The notes: a model not told the origin generated them from the letters alone. A stretch of 64,000 bases of DNA from Mycolicibacterium baixiangningiae (GCF_016313185.1 NZ_CP066218.1:620001-684000), one strand, 5' to 3'. Counted from the stretch's first letter, positions 1 through 10,381 are shown. Numbers and translations are program-made.

Positions 1-2
1 AG

Positions 3-1366
<1,364 letters not shown>

Positions 1367-1370
<4 letters not shown>

Positions 1371-2050
1371 CCGGACCCTTCAACGGCGACAATGAGCCGC
1401 AAGAGCCGGTGACCGTCACCGACAAACGGCGCATCGACCCGGTGACCGGCGAGGTACGTGACCCGGGTACGGCGTCGGCCCCTGGAGCCGCTCAGGCGGG
1501 GACATCCAGCCCCAGCGGGCCGGCGCCGGACCCGGCGCCGGCCGAGCCTGAGCCGGCGGCCGACACCGACGAGGTCGCCGAGCTCAAGGGCACCCTGCAG
1601 CGGGTGAAGGCGGAGTACGACAACTACCGCAAGCGCACGCTGCGCGACCAGCAGATGATCGCCGACCGCGCCAAGGTGGCGGTGGTGAGCCAGTTGCTGG
1701 GAGTGCTCGACGATCTCGACCGCGCCCGCAGCCACGGTGACCTGGAGTCCGGGCCGCTGAGGTCGGTGGCCGACAAGTTGGCCGGGTCGCTCGAGCAACT
1801 CGGGTTGACGGCTTTCGGCGCGGAGGGTGACCCCTTCGATCCCGCCCTGCACGAGGCTGTCCAGCACGAGGGCGACGGCAGCAATCCCGTCGTCGGCACC
1901 GTGATGCGACGCGGCTACCGCGTCGGCGAGCAGGTGGTACGCCATGCACTCGTCGGCGTCGTCGACGCCGTTCCTTCCGGAGCGGGTGAGGACGACACGG
2001 CCGAGAACGGCAGCGCGGAGCAGCAACAGGCCGCAGAATCAGATAGCTGA
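1367..2050 (+). CDS. grpE: Nucleotide exchange factor GrpE
   Basis: GrpE releases ADP from DnaK so that a new chaperone cycle can start. The 227-residue product has a proline- and acid-rich N-terminal segment (about residues 1-65), a long helix ([19 protein letters not shown]) that in the family forms the dimer coiled coil, and a C-terminal beta domain with the HEAVQHEG motif near residue 165. The GTG start overlaps the dnaK stop in the pattern GTGA. It lies between dnaK and dnaJ, the usual actinobacterial order. Confidence 0.96.
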
Positions 2051-2085
2051 CAACAACTACAACGAAGGTGAGGAGGTGACGCGAC

Positions 2086-3273
2086 ATGGCCCAACGCGAG
2101 TGGGTCGAGAAGGACTTCTACTCCGAACTCGGCGTCTCCTCTGACGCCAGCGCGGACGAGATCAAGAAGGCCTACCGGAAATTGGCCCGAGATCTCCACC
2201 CCGACACCAACTCGGATCCCACGGCCGCCGAGCGGTTCAAGGCCGTATCCGAGGCGCACAGCGTGCTCTCGGACCCGGCCAAGCGCAAGGAGTACGACGA
2301 GACCCGCCGGCTGTTCGCCGGCGGGGGCTTCGGGCGCGGCCGCTTCAACGGCGGCAGTGGAGGATTCGGCGGTGGCGGCGGATTCGGTGCCGGCGGTGAT
2401 GGCGTCGAGTTCAACCTCAACGATCTGTTCGACGCCGCGGGGCAGACCGGAGGCGCCAACATCGGCGACCTCTTCGGTGGCCTGTTCGGGCGGGGTGCCG
2501 CACCGCGGCCCAGCCGGCCGCGGCGCGGCAACGACCTCGAGACCGAAACAGAGCTGTCGTTCCTGGAGGCCACCAAGGGTGTGGCGATGCCGTTGCGGCT
2601 GACCAGCCCGGCCCCGTGTACGAACTGCCACGGCAGCGGCGCGCGTCCGGGCACCAGCCCGAAGGTGTGCCCGAACTGCAACGGCGCCGGCGTCGTCAAC
2701 CGCAACCAGGGGGCATTCGGATTCTCCGAACCCTGCACCGAATGCAAGGGCAGCGGCTCGATCATCGAGCACCCCTGCGGTGAGTGCAGAGGCACCGGCG
2801 TCACCACCAGGACCCGCACCATCAACGTGCGGATCCCCCCTGGTGTGGAGGACGGTCAGCGAATCCGGCTGGCAGGCCAGGGTGAGGCGGGTCTGCGCGG
2901 CGCGCCGTCGGGCGACCTGTATGTCACCGTGCATGTCCGCCCCGACAGGGTGTTCGGCCGCGACGGTGACGACCTCACCGTCTCGGTGCCGGTCAGCTTC
3001 CACGAACTGGCGCTCGGCACAACGCTTTCCGTCCCGACCCTGGAAGGCAAGGTCGGTGTGCGGGTGCCGAAGGGCACCTCGGACGGTCGCATCCTGAGGG
3101 TGCGTGGCCGCGGCGTGCCCAAGCGCGGTGGCGGACACGGCGACCTGCTGGTGACCGTCAAGGTCGCGGTTCCGCCGAACCTCGAGGGCGAGGCCGCCGA
3201 AGCGCTGGAGGCCTACGCGAAGGCCGAGCGGGCCAGCGGATTCGATCCGCGGGCCGGATGGGCGGGCGCGTGA
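2086..3273 (+). CDS. dnaJ1: Chaperone DnaJ (DnaJ1), Hsp40 co-chaperone
   Basis: The 395-residue type I Hsp40 stimulates DnaK ATPase activity and delivers substrates. Domains in order are an N-terminal J domain with the HPD motif (LHPDTN), a Gly/Phe-rich linker (about residues 78-120), a zinc domain with four CxxCxGxG-type repeats ([32 protein letters not shown]), and two C-terminal beta-barrel substrate domains. A strong ribosome binding site (GAGGAGGTGA) lies about 10 bases before the ATG. It is 35 bases from grpE and two bases before hspR, so all four genes form one operon. Confidence 0.97.
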   Translation: MAQREWVEKDFYSELGVSSDASADEIKKAYRKLARDLHPDTNSDPTAAERFKAVSEAHSVLSDPAKRKEYDETRRLFAGGGFGRGRFNGGSGGFGGGGGFGAGGDGVEFNLNDLFDAAGQTGGANIGDLFGGLFGRGAAPRPSRPRRGNDLETETELSFLEATKGVAMPLRLTSPAPCTNCHGSGARPGTSPKVCPNCNGAGVVNRNQGAFGFSEPCTECKGSGSIIEHPCGECRGTGVTTRTRTINVRIPPGVEDGQRIRLAGQGEAGLRGAPSGDLYVTVHVRPDRVFGRDGDDLTVSVPVSFHELALGTTLSVPTLEGKVGVRVPKGTSDGRILRVRGRGVPKRGGGHGDLLVTVKVAVPPNLEGEAAEALEAYAKAERASGFDPRAGWAGA

Positions 3274-3274
3274 C

Positions 3275-3664
3275 ATGGCCCCCAAGCGCAATGACGACGC
3301 CCGCACCTTCCTGATCTCTGTGGCCGCCGAGCTGGCCGGTATGCATGCCCAGACGCTGCGCACCTACGACCGGCTCGGCCTGGTCAGCCCGCAGCGCAGT
3401 TCCGGTGGCGGGCGGCGCTATTCAGAGCGCGACGTCGACCTGCTCCGCGAGGTGCAGCGGCTGTCACAGGACGAAGGCGTCAACCTGGCGGGGATCAAGC
3501 GCATCATCGAGCTGACCAACCAGGTCGAGGCCCTGCAGTCCCGCGTCACGGAACTGGTTCGTGAGCTCGAGGACCTGCGGACCAACCAGCGCCGCGACAT
3601 CGCCGTACCGGCGAAGAGCACGGCGCTGGTGGTGTGGCAGCCGCGGCGGGGCCGCAGCCGCTAA
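3275..3664 (+). CDS. hspR: Heat-shock repressor HspR (MerR family)
   Basis: The 129-residue MerR-type DNA-binding protein has its helix-turn-helix near the N terminus (ISVAAELAGMHAQTLRTYDR, then LGLVSPQRS) and a coiled-coil stretch (residues about 80-110). In mycobacteria and Streptomyces HspR uses DnaK as co-repressor and binds the HAIR inverted repeat at dnaK and clpB promoters. A HAIR-like site is visible in this window at 12140-12160 before clpB. The gene is last in the dnaK operon. Its stop overlaps the convergent epimerase gene by 4 bases. Confidence 0.96.
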   Translation: MAPKRNDDARTFLISVAAELAGMHAQTLRTYDRLGLVSPQRSSGGGRRYSERDVDLLREVQRLSQDEGVNLAGIKRIIELTNQVEALQSRVTELVRELEDLRTNQRRDIAVPAKSTALVVWQPRRGRSR

Positions 3665-4560
3665 ACCCTGATCGAAAACCGGCTCGTCTCCGGCTGACCC
3701 GGCGCCGCCACCGGATAGGTGCCGCGGCGCAGTGCGTCGGTGGGTGCGGCCATCGGTTCGATACCGATGACGTCGTCGTTGGACGGCGCGAAGAGTTGCG
3801 CAGCGGGATACCCCTGGCCGAACGTCACTTCCACGCGCCGGTCACCGCCTGCGAGCACGAACACCGCGCCGTCGTCGACCTGGTCGAACCCGTGGTCCAG
3901 TTCGGTGTCCCCGAGCGCTTCGCTGCCGCCGGCCCACTCTTCGGTGGCCCCGGTCGGCAGACCCCAGGAGTCCACCCGGAGGTGACGCATCGCCGGGGTC
4001 TGCAACTCCCACTGCGCCCGCGGGACGTCGGGAATCTGCAGATACGGGTGATAGCCGTAGCAGAGCGGCACCGACGCCGCCGACGACGGCCGCACCGTGG
4101 TCTCCACGGTCAGCGTGCGGTCTGCCAGCGTCACCGACATGGTGAGGACGTGCGGAAACGGGAACGTCGCCAACAGACTCGGCTTCCCGCCCCAATCCAG
4201 GATCGCCACCAACGTGTTGTCGGTCTGCTCGGTCACCACCCACCCCGGGTACGCGGACAGCACCCCGTGGATCGGCACGCCGTGTTCGTCGGTGCGCACT
4301 CCGGCGACCCCCGGCGTGAGCGTCACCACCGCACCGTCGATGGTGTACTTCGCGGCGCTCAACCGATTCGCCCAGGGGTACAGGATCGGAATGCCCATCG
4401 TCTTACCGCTGGTGATGTAGGCCTGCACGCCGCGGCGCTGCCCGAGGTACTCGACCCCGTCGTCGGCCAGCGACGTGCAGATCATCCCCGCCGTGGGCAC
4501 ATACGTCGCGGTCAACGACGATGACGGATCGCGCAGGGTGACGGGCTGGAATTCGGCCAT
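3661..4560 (-). CDS. Aldose 1-epimerase family protein (galactose mutarotase-like)
   Basis: The 299-residue cytosolic protein resembles aldose 1-epimerases, which interconvert alpha and beta anomers of sugars. Family features are the segment ILYPWANRLSAAKYT near residue 60, the expected histidines VPIHGVLS (about residue 95) and CYGYHPYLQIP (about residue 175), and a C-terminal catalytic-type Glu region. Its exact sugar substrate cannot be told; many mycobacterial members are annotated only at family level. It is convergent with hspR and co-directional with the globin-reductase gene upstream (31 bases apart). Confidence 0.85.
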   Translation of the reverse strand: MAEFQPVTLRDPSSSLTATYVPTAGMICTSLADDGVEYLGQRRGVQAYITSGKTMGIPILYPWANRLSAAKYTIDGAVVTLTPGVAGVRTDEHGVPIHGVLSAYPGWVVTEQTDNTLVAILDWGGKPSLLATFPFPHVLTMSVTLADRTLTVETTVRPSSAASVPLCYGYHPYLQIPDVPRAQWELQTPAMRHLRVDSWGLPTGATEEWAGGSEALGDTELDHGFDQVDDGAVFVLAGGDRRVEVTFGQGYPAAQLFAPSNDDVIGIEPMAAPTDALRRGTYPVAAPGQPETSRFSIRV

Positions 4561-4591
4561 TGCGCCAGTGTGGCACGGCAGGGGCCACCGG

Positions 4592-5758
4592 TCAGGTGGT
4601 GAGCGGGTCGTGCTGGATGCGTTCGGGCGGCGCGCCTTTGGCGATGAGCGCGTCCTTGGTGGCCTCGGTCATCGCCGCGCTGCCGCAGATCAGGATCTGC
4701 CGGTCACCCCAGCTGCCGTACCGGGTGACCACTTCGGGCAGCCGCCCGGTCTGGCGGACGTGCAGACCACGCGGGGGTGAGGGGTCGGGATACTCGGTCG
4801 CCCACGGCGGATCGCTGCGGTACTCCGACACCGGCGTCACCGACAGCCAGGGGTTGGTCGAGGCGATCTGCCACAGGGTGTTGAGGTCGTAGAGATCGCA
4901 CGGGAACCGTCCGCCGAAGAACAGGTGCACACGCGGGTTGACCCCGAACCGGGTCATGTCCATGATCAGTGTCCGCAACGGCGCCAGGCCGGAGCTGCCC
5001 GCCACCATCAGCACGTCGCCGCCGTCGCGGTCCACGGCCAGCGCGCCGTGCGGATTCGACATCCGCCACCGGTCACCGACGCGGGTCTCGTTGACGATCG
5101 CGGTGCTCACCATGCCGCCGGGCACCGACCGGATATGGAACTCGATGCCGCCGCCGGGTTCGGCGGGGATGGCCGGGCTGAGGTAGCGCCACCGCCGCGG
5201 CCACTGCGGCACCTGCACGGTCACGTACTGGCCTGGGTGGTAGGTCAGCGGCCGGTCCAGCTGCAGCCGTACCACCGAGACGTCGCGGGTGGCGCGGATG
5301 TGCTCGATGACGGTGCCGTCGCAGAACGGCGGCCCCTCCTCGGCGTCGGCGGCGCCGCGCATCACTCCGGTGGCCAACGCGACGGCGTCGCGCGCCGCCT
5401 CGGCGACCGGGTCTGACCAGTGCTCCGCCAGACGGCTGCGCAGCGCGCCGTACAGCGCCTTACCCATGGTGTCGTAATGGTGTTGCACCACACCGTACTT
5501 GCGGTGGTCGCGGCCGAGCTGGGCGAGGAACGCGACGGGCTCCTCGGCGCGCTGGGCGATGAGTTCGCCTAACAACCAGGTCAGCGCTTCGGCGAACACC
5601 GTGCGCTGCCGCGCCATATCCGGGGGGAACAGGTCACGCACGGAGAGGTCGACGGCGAACCAGCGGGTGTAGAAGTCGGCGATCAGGGCGTCCGAGCCGC
5701 GCCGCGGGTCGACGGCGTCGCGCAGTACTGCCAGCGCGTCACGGTCGTCGAGTCCCAC
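4592..5758 (-). CDS. Globin-FAD/NAD(P)H reductase fusion (flavohemoglobin-like)
   Basis: The 388-residue protein combines an N-terminal globin domain (about 1-140) with a ferredoxin-reductase-like FAD and NAD(P)H module. The globin part has the likely proximal haem histidine in LGRDHRKYGVV. The reductase part shows the FAD motif RWRYLSPA, the phosphate loop VAGSSGLAPLRTLI and the terminal ILICGSAAMTEA. Classical flavohemoglobins detoxify nitric oxide; mycobacterial members of this type may have other redox roles, so the substrate is uncertain. The frame is open much further upstream, but the GTG at 5758 is chosen because the globin homology begins there and it sits 16 bases after the stop of the preceding gene. 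The M. tuberculosis counterpart is probably Rv0385. Confidence 0.85.
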   Translation of the reverse strand: MGLDDRDALAVLRDAVDPRRGSDALIADFYTRWFAVDLSVRDLFPPDMARQRTVFAEALTWLLGELIAQRAEEPVAFLAQLGRDHRKYGVVQHHYDTMGKALYGALRSRLAEHWSDPVAEAARDAVALATGVMRGAADAEEGPPFCDGTVIEHIRATRDVSVVRLQLDRPLTYHPGQYVTVQVPQWPRRWRYLSPAIPAEPGGGIEFHIRSVPGGMVSTAIVNETRVGDRWRMSNPHGALAVDRDGGDVLMVAGSSGLAPLRTLIMDMTRFGVNPRVHLFFGGRFPCDLYDLNTLWQIASTNPWLSVTPVSEYRSDPPWATEYPDPSPPRGLHVRQTGRLPEVVTRYGSWGDRQILICGSAAMTEATKDALIAKGAPPERIQHDPLTT

Positions 5759-5774
5759 GCCGCCCGAGTGTAAG

Positions 5775-6773
5775 TCAGTCGGCTGTGCGGCCTCGCTGCC
5801 GCAGCGCGGCGACGGCCACCAGCGCGGCGCCGGCCAGCGCCCAACAGATCGCCACGACGACCGCCGACATGGCTCCCGCGCCGCCGAAGTACGCGGTCGA
5901 GCGCAGCAGCGTGGCGGTCGCCCCCTGGGGCAACCACTGGCCGACCTCACCCCACCCGCGCGGCAGCATCTCGGGTGCACTGCTCAGCCCCGACAGCGGA
6001 TTGCCGACCAGCAGGGCGAGTACCGCACCGCATGCGAGGCCGACCCGGCCGAACAGTGAGCCCAGCCCGAGGACGGGCAGTCCGCACGCGAGCAGCCCGA
6101 GGGTCAGGCCGGCGGTGACGCCCCAGAAGTTCTGGTCGAACGAGCCGAGGACGTAGTAAAGCAGGGCGGCGATGGTCCAGGCCGCGACGGCGCTGAAGAC
6201 GACCGCGGTCGCCAGCCGGGTCCAGATCTCGCGTCGCAGGGCGAACACCAGCGCGATGGCCGGCAGGATTCCGGCCAGAGTGATCGGCAGGGCGGAGGCG
6301 GCCAGGCCGGTGCCCCGGGGATCGGCGGCGGGTAGCGGGGCGACGTCCTCGATGACCGGGGCGGTGCCGGTCTGCGCTGCCATACCCGTGCCGAGCTGGG
6401 TCAGCACCTGCGCGACGGCGGGTCCGCCACCGGTGGCGATGAGCAGCTTGCGGCCGTCCGGACCGACGGTCAGGCCGCCGTAGACCTCGCGGTTGCGGAT
6501 GGCGTCGCGCAGTTGGTCTTCGCCCGGGAAGTAGGTGACGGCGAACGCCCCGGGGGCACGCTCGTCCAGCATCGCGGCGATCTGACCGTTGGCCGCCTGC
6601 GGTCCGGCGACGCCGATCGGCACATCGTGGGGGCCGGATTTCGCGGCGGGCAGCGCGAAAGCCAGCGCGACGATCGCGATCACCACGCAGAGTCCGACGA
6701 CGATGCCGGCGGCGCGGATGGCCGGGGGCGGTTCGTGACGCGTGGAGGTGTGAGGGGATGACGTCGTTGTCAT
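5775..6773 (-). CDS. ABC-2-type / YhgE-Pip-like membrane protein
   Basis: The 332-residue membrane protein has one N-terminal transmembrane helix (about residues 19-41), an extracytoplasmic region of roughly 110 residues, and five or six C-terminal transmembrane helices. This is the topology of ABC-2 permeases and Pip/YhgE-like proteins, but no ATPase is next to it. The ATG at 6773 is preferred because AAGGAG lies 8 bases before it; a longer frame from 6845 would run into the divergent promoter. The gene is divergent from a TetR regulator and probably controlled by it. The transported substrate is unknown. Confidence 0.75.
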   Translation of the reverse strand: MTTTSSPHTSTRHEPPPAIRAAGIVVGLCVVIAIVALAFALPAAKSGPHDVPIGVAGPQAANGQIAAMLDERAPGAFAVTYFPGEDQLRDAIRNREVYGGLTVGPDGRKLLIATGGGPAVAQVLTQLGTGMAAQTGTAPVIEDVAPLPAADPRGTGLAASALPITLAGILPAIALVFALRREIWTRLATAVVFSAVAAWTIAALLYYVLGSFDQNFWGVTAGLTLGLLACGLPVLGLGSLFGRVGLACGAVLALLVGNPLSGLSSAPEMLPRGWGEVGQWLPQGATATLLRSTAYFGGAGAMSAVVVAICWALAGAALVAVAALRQRGRTAD

Positions 6774-6837
6774 GGCCCGCTCCTTTTCACTTGACGTTGA
6801 AATTCGTGCACCGAGCGTAACCCCGGACGGACAGTTA

Positions 6838-6863
6838 TTCAACATCTATTGAAATGATACTGT
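6838..6863. promoter_or_regulatory. Divergent promoter/operator between membrane protein and TetR gene
   Basis: The 96-base gap between two divergent genes holds the perfect inverted repeat TTCAA-CATCTA-TTGAA (6838-6853), a size usual for a TetR operator. Directly after it TACTGT (6858-6863) fits the mycobacterial -10 pattern TANNNT and lies 6 bases before the ATG of the TetR gene, so that mRNA is probably leaderless. The operator would overlap the spacer of this promoter. Binding is inferred, not shown. Confidence 0.5.
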
Positions 6864-6869
6864 CGTCGC

Positions 6870-7499
6870 ATGGCCTCACCTGCGAAGACGACCCGCCGCC
6901 GCGGACGCCGACAAGGGGAACCGGTGTCGCGCGAGGTGGTGCTCGCCGCCGCCAAGAAGCGGTTTGCCCGTGACGGCTACGAGCGCACCACGCTGCGGGC
7001 CGTCGCCGAGGACGCGCATGTCGACCCGTCGATGGTGCTGTACCTGTTCGGGTCGAAGCTCGATCTCTTCCGGGAATCGCTGCGCCTGATCGTCGATCCG
7101 GAACTTCTGGTCGCGGCGCTGTCAGAGGCCGGCGGGGACGTGGGCGCCCGCATGGTCCGGGTGTACCTGCAGATCTGGGAGTCGCCGGAGACCGGGCCGA
7201 GCATGGTGGTGATGCTGCAGTCGGCGACCTCCAACAGCGAGGCCCACGAGGCGTTCCGCAGCTTCATGCAGACCTACGTGCTCACCGCGGTGTCGGGCGT
7301 GCTCGGCGGCGACGAACACGCGCGCCTGCGGGCCATGCTGGCCGCCACCTCGTTGGTGGGCACCGCGATGCTGCGCTACGTCATGAAAATCCCACCGCTG
7401 GCGACACTTTCAGGCGACGAACTCGTCGCTCTGCTTGCCCCGACGGTCACGCGCTACCTCACCGCCGACGCCGACGAGCTGGGGCTGCCCGCGCTATAA
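6870..7499 (+). CDS. TetR family transcriptional regulator
   Basis: The 209-residue regulator has an N-terminal DNA-binding domain (about residues 15-65, RDGYERTTLRAVAEDAHVDP then VLYLFGSKLDL) preceded by a very basic tail (TTRRRGRRQ), and a helical ligand-binding domain of the TetR_C type. It faces the ABC-2-like membrane protein gene across a 96-base gap with an inverted repeat. The simplest model is repression of that gene and of itself. The ligand is unknown. The ATG lies 6 bases from a TANNNT hexamer, suggesting a leaderless mRNA. Confidence 0.9.
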   Translation: MASPAKTTRRRGRRQGEPVSREVVLAAAKKRFARDGYERTTLRAVAEDAHVDPSMVLYLFGSKLDLFRESLRLIVDPELLVAALSEAGGDVGARMVRVYLQIWESPETGPSMVVMLQSATSNSEAHEAFRSFMQTYVLTAVSGVLGGDEHARLRAMLAATSLVGTAMLRYVMKIPPLATLSGDELVALLAPTVTRYLTADADELGLPAL

Positions 7500-7511
7500 G
7501 GGCAGTTGTTC

Positions 7512-8057
7512 TCACTCCCGGTGGGCGTGCCGAGCGGCGAGGTCGGCTTCCGCCTGGCGGGCCTGCTGCGGTGTGGCGAACGGAAGATTGTGGGTCACGA
7601 CATCCTCAGCCATCACACGATCGAAGCCCTGCGCGGTCAAAAAGCTGAGCACGAAGAGGTGCATCGCCGATGTCGCCTTCATGGCGGCCACTTCTGCGAC
7701 CACCCGGATCTCCTCCGCCAGCTCCGATTCCGTCATCGCCCGGACCGCGAGTGCCAGGTCGACACGCTGGACCGCACCGCTCAGATACGCCGTCACGGTG
7801 ACGGTCCCCGGTGGATTCGTCACCGGAACGAGTGGAATGCCGGTCTCTTCGGTCTGAGGTTCCTCCGGCAGTAGTGCCCCTGCGAGCTGATGATTGTCGT
7901 CGTCTTCGATCCCGGCTGGGGTGTGCACGTAGAGCTGGTCCAGCGCCGACGCTTCGTCGTAATCATCGTCGACGGCACCGATGTACGGCTGGAATCCCGT
8001 CGTTTGGCCGACGGAATCGTCCCAGTCGCTGTCAGGTTCGCGTGATGTGGGCGCCAT
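7512..8057 (-). CDS. EspD/EspH-like ESX-1 secretion-associated protein
   Basis: The 181-residue protein resembles EspD and EspH, small acidic proteins that stabilise or accompany ESX-1 substrates. The acidic N-terminal half is followed by the core PVTNPPGTVTVTAYL, which corresponds to the VTNP-x-x-(T/S)VSVS signature of M. tuberculosis EspD/EspH. Then come SELAEEIRVVAEVAAMKA and the C-terminal FATPQQARQAEADLAARHA (compare the xPxxEEAAAAEAEV tail in the family). It is third in a minus-strand operon after EspA-like and EspC-like genes, with a 3-base gap. Assignment to the family is good; EspD versus EspH is not resolved. Confidence 0.8.
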   Translation of the reverse strand: MAPTSREPDSDWDDSVGQTTGFQPYIGAVDDDYDEASALDQLYVHTPAGIEDDDNHQLAGALLPEEPQTEETGIPLVPVTNPPGTVTVTAYLSGAVQRVDLALAVRAMTESELAEEIRVVAEVAAMKATSAMHLFVLSFLTAQGFDRVMAEDVVTHNLPFATPQQARQAEADLAARHAHRE

Positions 8058-8060
8058 GTG

Positions 8061-8378
8061 TCAGCGTGGCGGCATCTGCTCGTCAAGCCGCGCGCGACCG
8101 GCGCGGTCTGTCCCCTCGTAACGTTCGGCTGCGGTGCCCAGCTTCGTGGAGAGATCGTTCGAAACCGATTTCATTGCGGCGCAGGCTGCGTCGCGCGCGC
8201 TCTCTGTAGCCCCCATCGCGGCATTCGACGGCGCACAGATGATTCCGTGAGTCATCCACATCGCCACGCCGAGACCGTCCGTCACTGTCGACGCTGTCTC
8301 GATACCCGCCGCCGCTTCGGCCTGACGGGCGGCTAGCTGGCGTACATGGGACGCGGTGACGCGCAGATTGTCCGTCAA
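8061..8378 (-). CDS. EspC-like secreted protein (ESX-1 associated, DUF2580)
   Basis: The 105-residue helical protein is of the EspC/EspF type. It has the typical N terminus MTDNLRVTASHVRQLA, a central HGxIC segment (MTHGIICAPSN) and a C-terminal YxxxD sequence (RYEGTDRAG), the general type VII secretion signal. The start codon is TTG and overlaps the stop of the EspA-like gene (TTGA), so translation is coupled. In M. tuberculosis EspC is co-secreted with EspA through ESX-1. Secretion of this copy is inferred from the motif and the gene order. Confidence 0.82.
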   Translation of the reverse strand: MTDNLRVTASHVRQLAARQAEAAAGIETASTVTDGLGVAMWMTHGIICAPSNAAMGATESARDAACAAMKSVSNDLSTKLGTAAERYEGTDRAGRARLDEQMPPR

Positions 8379-9724
8379 TTCTCTTCCTGTGTAATCGGTT
8401 TCGGTTGCGCGTTAGGAACCACGTCAGTGGTCCGTGTAATGGATTCGAGGGGCGCACGCTCGTTCTGGCCGGCAGCTGACGCATGGTCAGGGGTGGACTC
8501 AGGCAAGATCGCAGGGTCGTCCTCGGGTGTCGAGTCGCCATCCAGGCCTTTGTCGCGAGCCGAATCTCGGTCGTTCTTCGAATCCTGCGCGCTCGCGATC
8601 TGGCCTGCCAGTTGCGCGGCGTGTCCTATCAGCGATCCCAGGAGACCGCCGATGGCCGAACCGCCCGGGTTGCCCTGATTGGACGGTCCGGCGCTGGACA
8701 TCCCGCCCGATGATCCCAGCGGGACGGAACCTGACAGTCCGCCGAAGGCTGGAGATCCACTCGGGCCAGCGTCTTCCCAGTGGGACTCTGGCGGGTTCAC
8801 GAACGTCGGTTGCTGAGGTATCTGTCGACCGGGGGCTCCTTCGCTGCCTCCACCGGACGGTGAGCCTGATGTCGAGGGTGCGCTCCCTCGTACCGGTGGT
8901 GAGCCGTTGCCCGCCGGTGACGTGTGTTCTCCGCGCGGGGTGGGGTATGCCGGCGGTGCCGGATGACCCGGAACGGGAGGTTCCCCGCCGGGGGAGCCGG
9001 CTGGCGTGCAAGTGCCCTGCGGGTTGAGGCCCGTCGGAGACTCCGCCGCTGTTGCACCCGTGGCGATCGCGTCATAGGTGCGTGCTACTTCTTCCAAGCT
9101 CCGAGCGTGGTTCACGGCGTCACGGGCCATCATGAGCATCTCGATCTCGCAGGGCGGCACTGTCCCGAGGACTCCGCCTGTCTGAATCGAGACGAAAAGA
9201 ATCGGACCGAACGGCGGTGGCAGCCGAAGCGCGACGAGCGCGGGAATGATGAACCCACTGAGAACCGTCGCCTCGAGATCGAGGAAGTTCTTGAGCGAGA
9301 TGACTCGCACACTCTGCTTGGCGACGATGTTGCGCACCGCCCAGTCGGCTTCCTTCATCTGCCGTGCGCGGTCACGCTGACTGCTGTTGGCAGTCTCGTA
9401 CGCGTCCGACCCCAAACCCTCCCACTCGTCGGTGGGAGAGGCTTGGTCCAGCGTCTTCATCACCGCGTGCGACTTCCGACTGCCCTCCCAGTACCGGTCG
9501 CCATTGTCCGGCGTTCCGATCCCGCATGCCATTTGCATGACGTTGATGGTCATCAGACCGGCACTGATGATCGGTGTCTGGGGAGCCTTGGGGAACATCT
9601 GAACGATTCCCAGAGCGTCTGCGCCGAGGCCGGCGATCGCCTGTTCGTCACCCTCCGCGGCACCGACGAGGTGCTCGATGAGACCTTTGCCCGCAAAGAA
9701 AATCTCGACCGGGTTGATCCCCAT
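8375..9724 (-). CDS. EspA/EspE-like ESX-1 substrate with Pro/Gly/Ser-rich C-terminal half
   Basis: The 449-residue protein belongs to the EspA/EspE group of ESX-1 secretion-associated proteins. The N-terminal half holds the W-x-G turn (DEWEGLGSDAYETAN, about residues 97-111) between helices, as in EspA, and a hydrophobic stretch (TVLSGFIIPALVALRLPPP). Residues about 225-400 are low-complexity and rich in Pro, Gly and Ser, and the tail is acidic. The ATG at 9724 is chosen because GGAGGA lies just before it and the frame upstream has no family similarity. It is first in an EspA-, EspC-, EspD-like operon without the ESX-1 secretion machinery nearby. Confidence 0.78.
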   Translation of the reverse strand: MGINPVEIFFAGKGLIEHLVGAAEGDEQAIAGLGADALGIVQMFPKAPQTPIISAGLMTINVMQMACGIGTPDNGDRYWEGSRKSHAVMKTLDQASPTDEWEGLGSDAYETANSSQRDRARQMKEADWAVRNIVAKQSVRVISLKNFLDLEATVLSGFIIPALVALRLPPPFGPILFVSIQTGGVLGTVPPCEIEMLMMARDAVNHARSLEEVARTYDAIATGATAAESPTGLNPQGTCTPAGSPGGEPPVPGHPAPPAYPTPRGEHTSPAGNGSPPVRGSAPSTSGSPSGGGSEGAPGRQIPQQPTFVNPPESHWEDAGPSGSPAFGGLSGSVPLGSSGGMSSAGPSNQGNPGGSAIGGLLGSLIGHAAQLAGQIASAQDSKNDRDSARDKGLDGDSTPEDDPAILPESTPDHASAAGQNERAPLESITRTTDVVPNAQPKPITQEEN

Positions 9725-9888
9725 GACTCCTCCTCGGGTTGCGAGCCTAACAGCGCGTCGTACCTCGGTGACGCACCAATTTCGTTCCCCCGCGGCGGGC
9801 GGCTCGTCCACTGGAGGCTGTCGTCGAAGTACTTCAGTTACGTGATCGCCGCACCCGCGACCGCCTTCGGCGTATTAAAGTTCCTGGC

Positions 9889-10350
9889 GTGGTGAATGCG
9901 TCGCCGCCGTCCGGGAGTGAGTTTCTCGCGTTGTCGCGGCAATGGCCCGATTCATGGGCTGAACTCCTCGATGCCTGGCCTGCGATGGTGATCTTCGTCT
10001 GCCTCCTCGCCGCCGCGTCTGTTTTGGCGTACGTGTTTCGTCGTTCTTCCTTCAATCGGTGGGATGCAGAGGAAACCCGTCTCCGGCAGGACACTGCCTC
10101 GTTCATTGCAAGATGGCCCGCGGAGCGACTTTGGTACGCGCCGCACGCAGAACTGGCTGCTGAGTGGCGCCGATGCGACCACATGATCAACATCGTGCGG
10201 CGGCGCAGCGTATTCGCGAGACGCGGCGGGGTTCTCATGGTGAAAACCGGGACCCCGGGGCTTGACCAGCAGCTGGCCGAGATCCAGCGATGGCAGGCGA
10301 CAGTCCATCACGCCATGACGATCGCCGCCCAGCGCGATGGATTGCGTTAG
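9889..10350 (+). CDS. Hypothetical single-pass membrane protein
   Basis: The 153-residue product is not recognised. One transmembrane helix is clear (about residues 31-49, AMVIFVCLLAAASVLAYVF), followed by a basic and aromatic cytoplasmic region (about 100 residues). It faces the Esp-like operon across a 164-base gap, so it may share regulation with it. TAAAGT at 9876-9881 fits a -10 hexamer 7 bases before the GTG, which supports this start and a leaderless mRNA; a second GTG follows at once. Function unknown. Confidence 0.6.
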   Translation: MVNASPPSGSEFLALSRQWPDSWAELLDAWPAMVIFVCLLAAASVLAYVFRRSSFNRWDAEETRLRQDTASFIARWPAERLWYAPHAELAAEWRRCDHMINIVRRRSVFARRGGVLMVKTGTPGLDQQLAEIQRWQATVHHAMTIAAQRDGLR

Positions 10351-10381
10351 GGTCAAGGACCTGCCTTCTGGGGCTGCCGCG

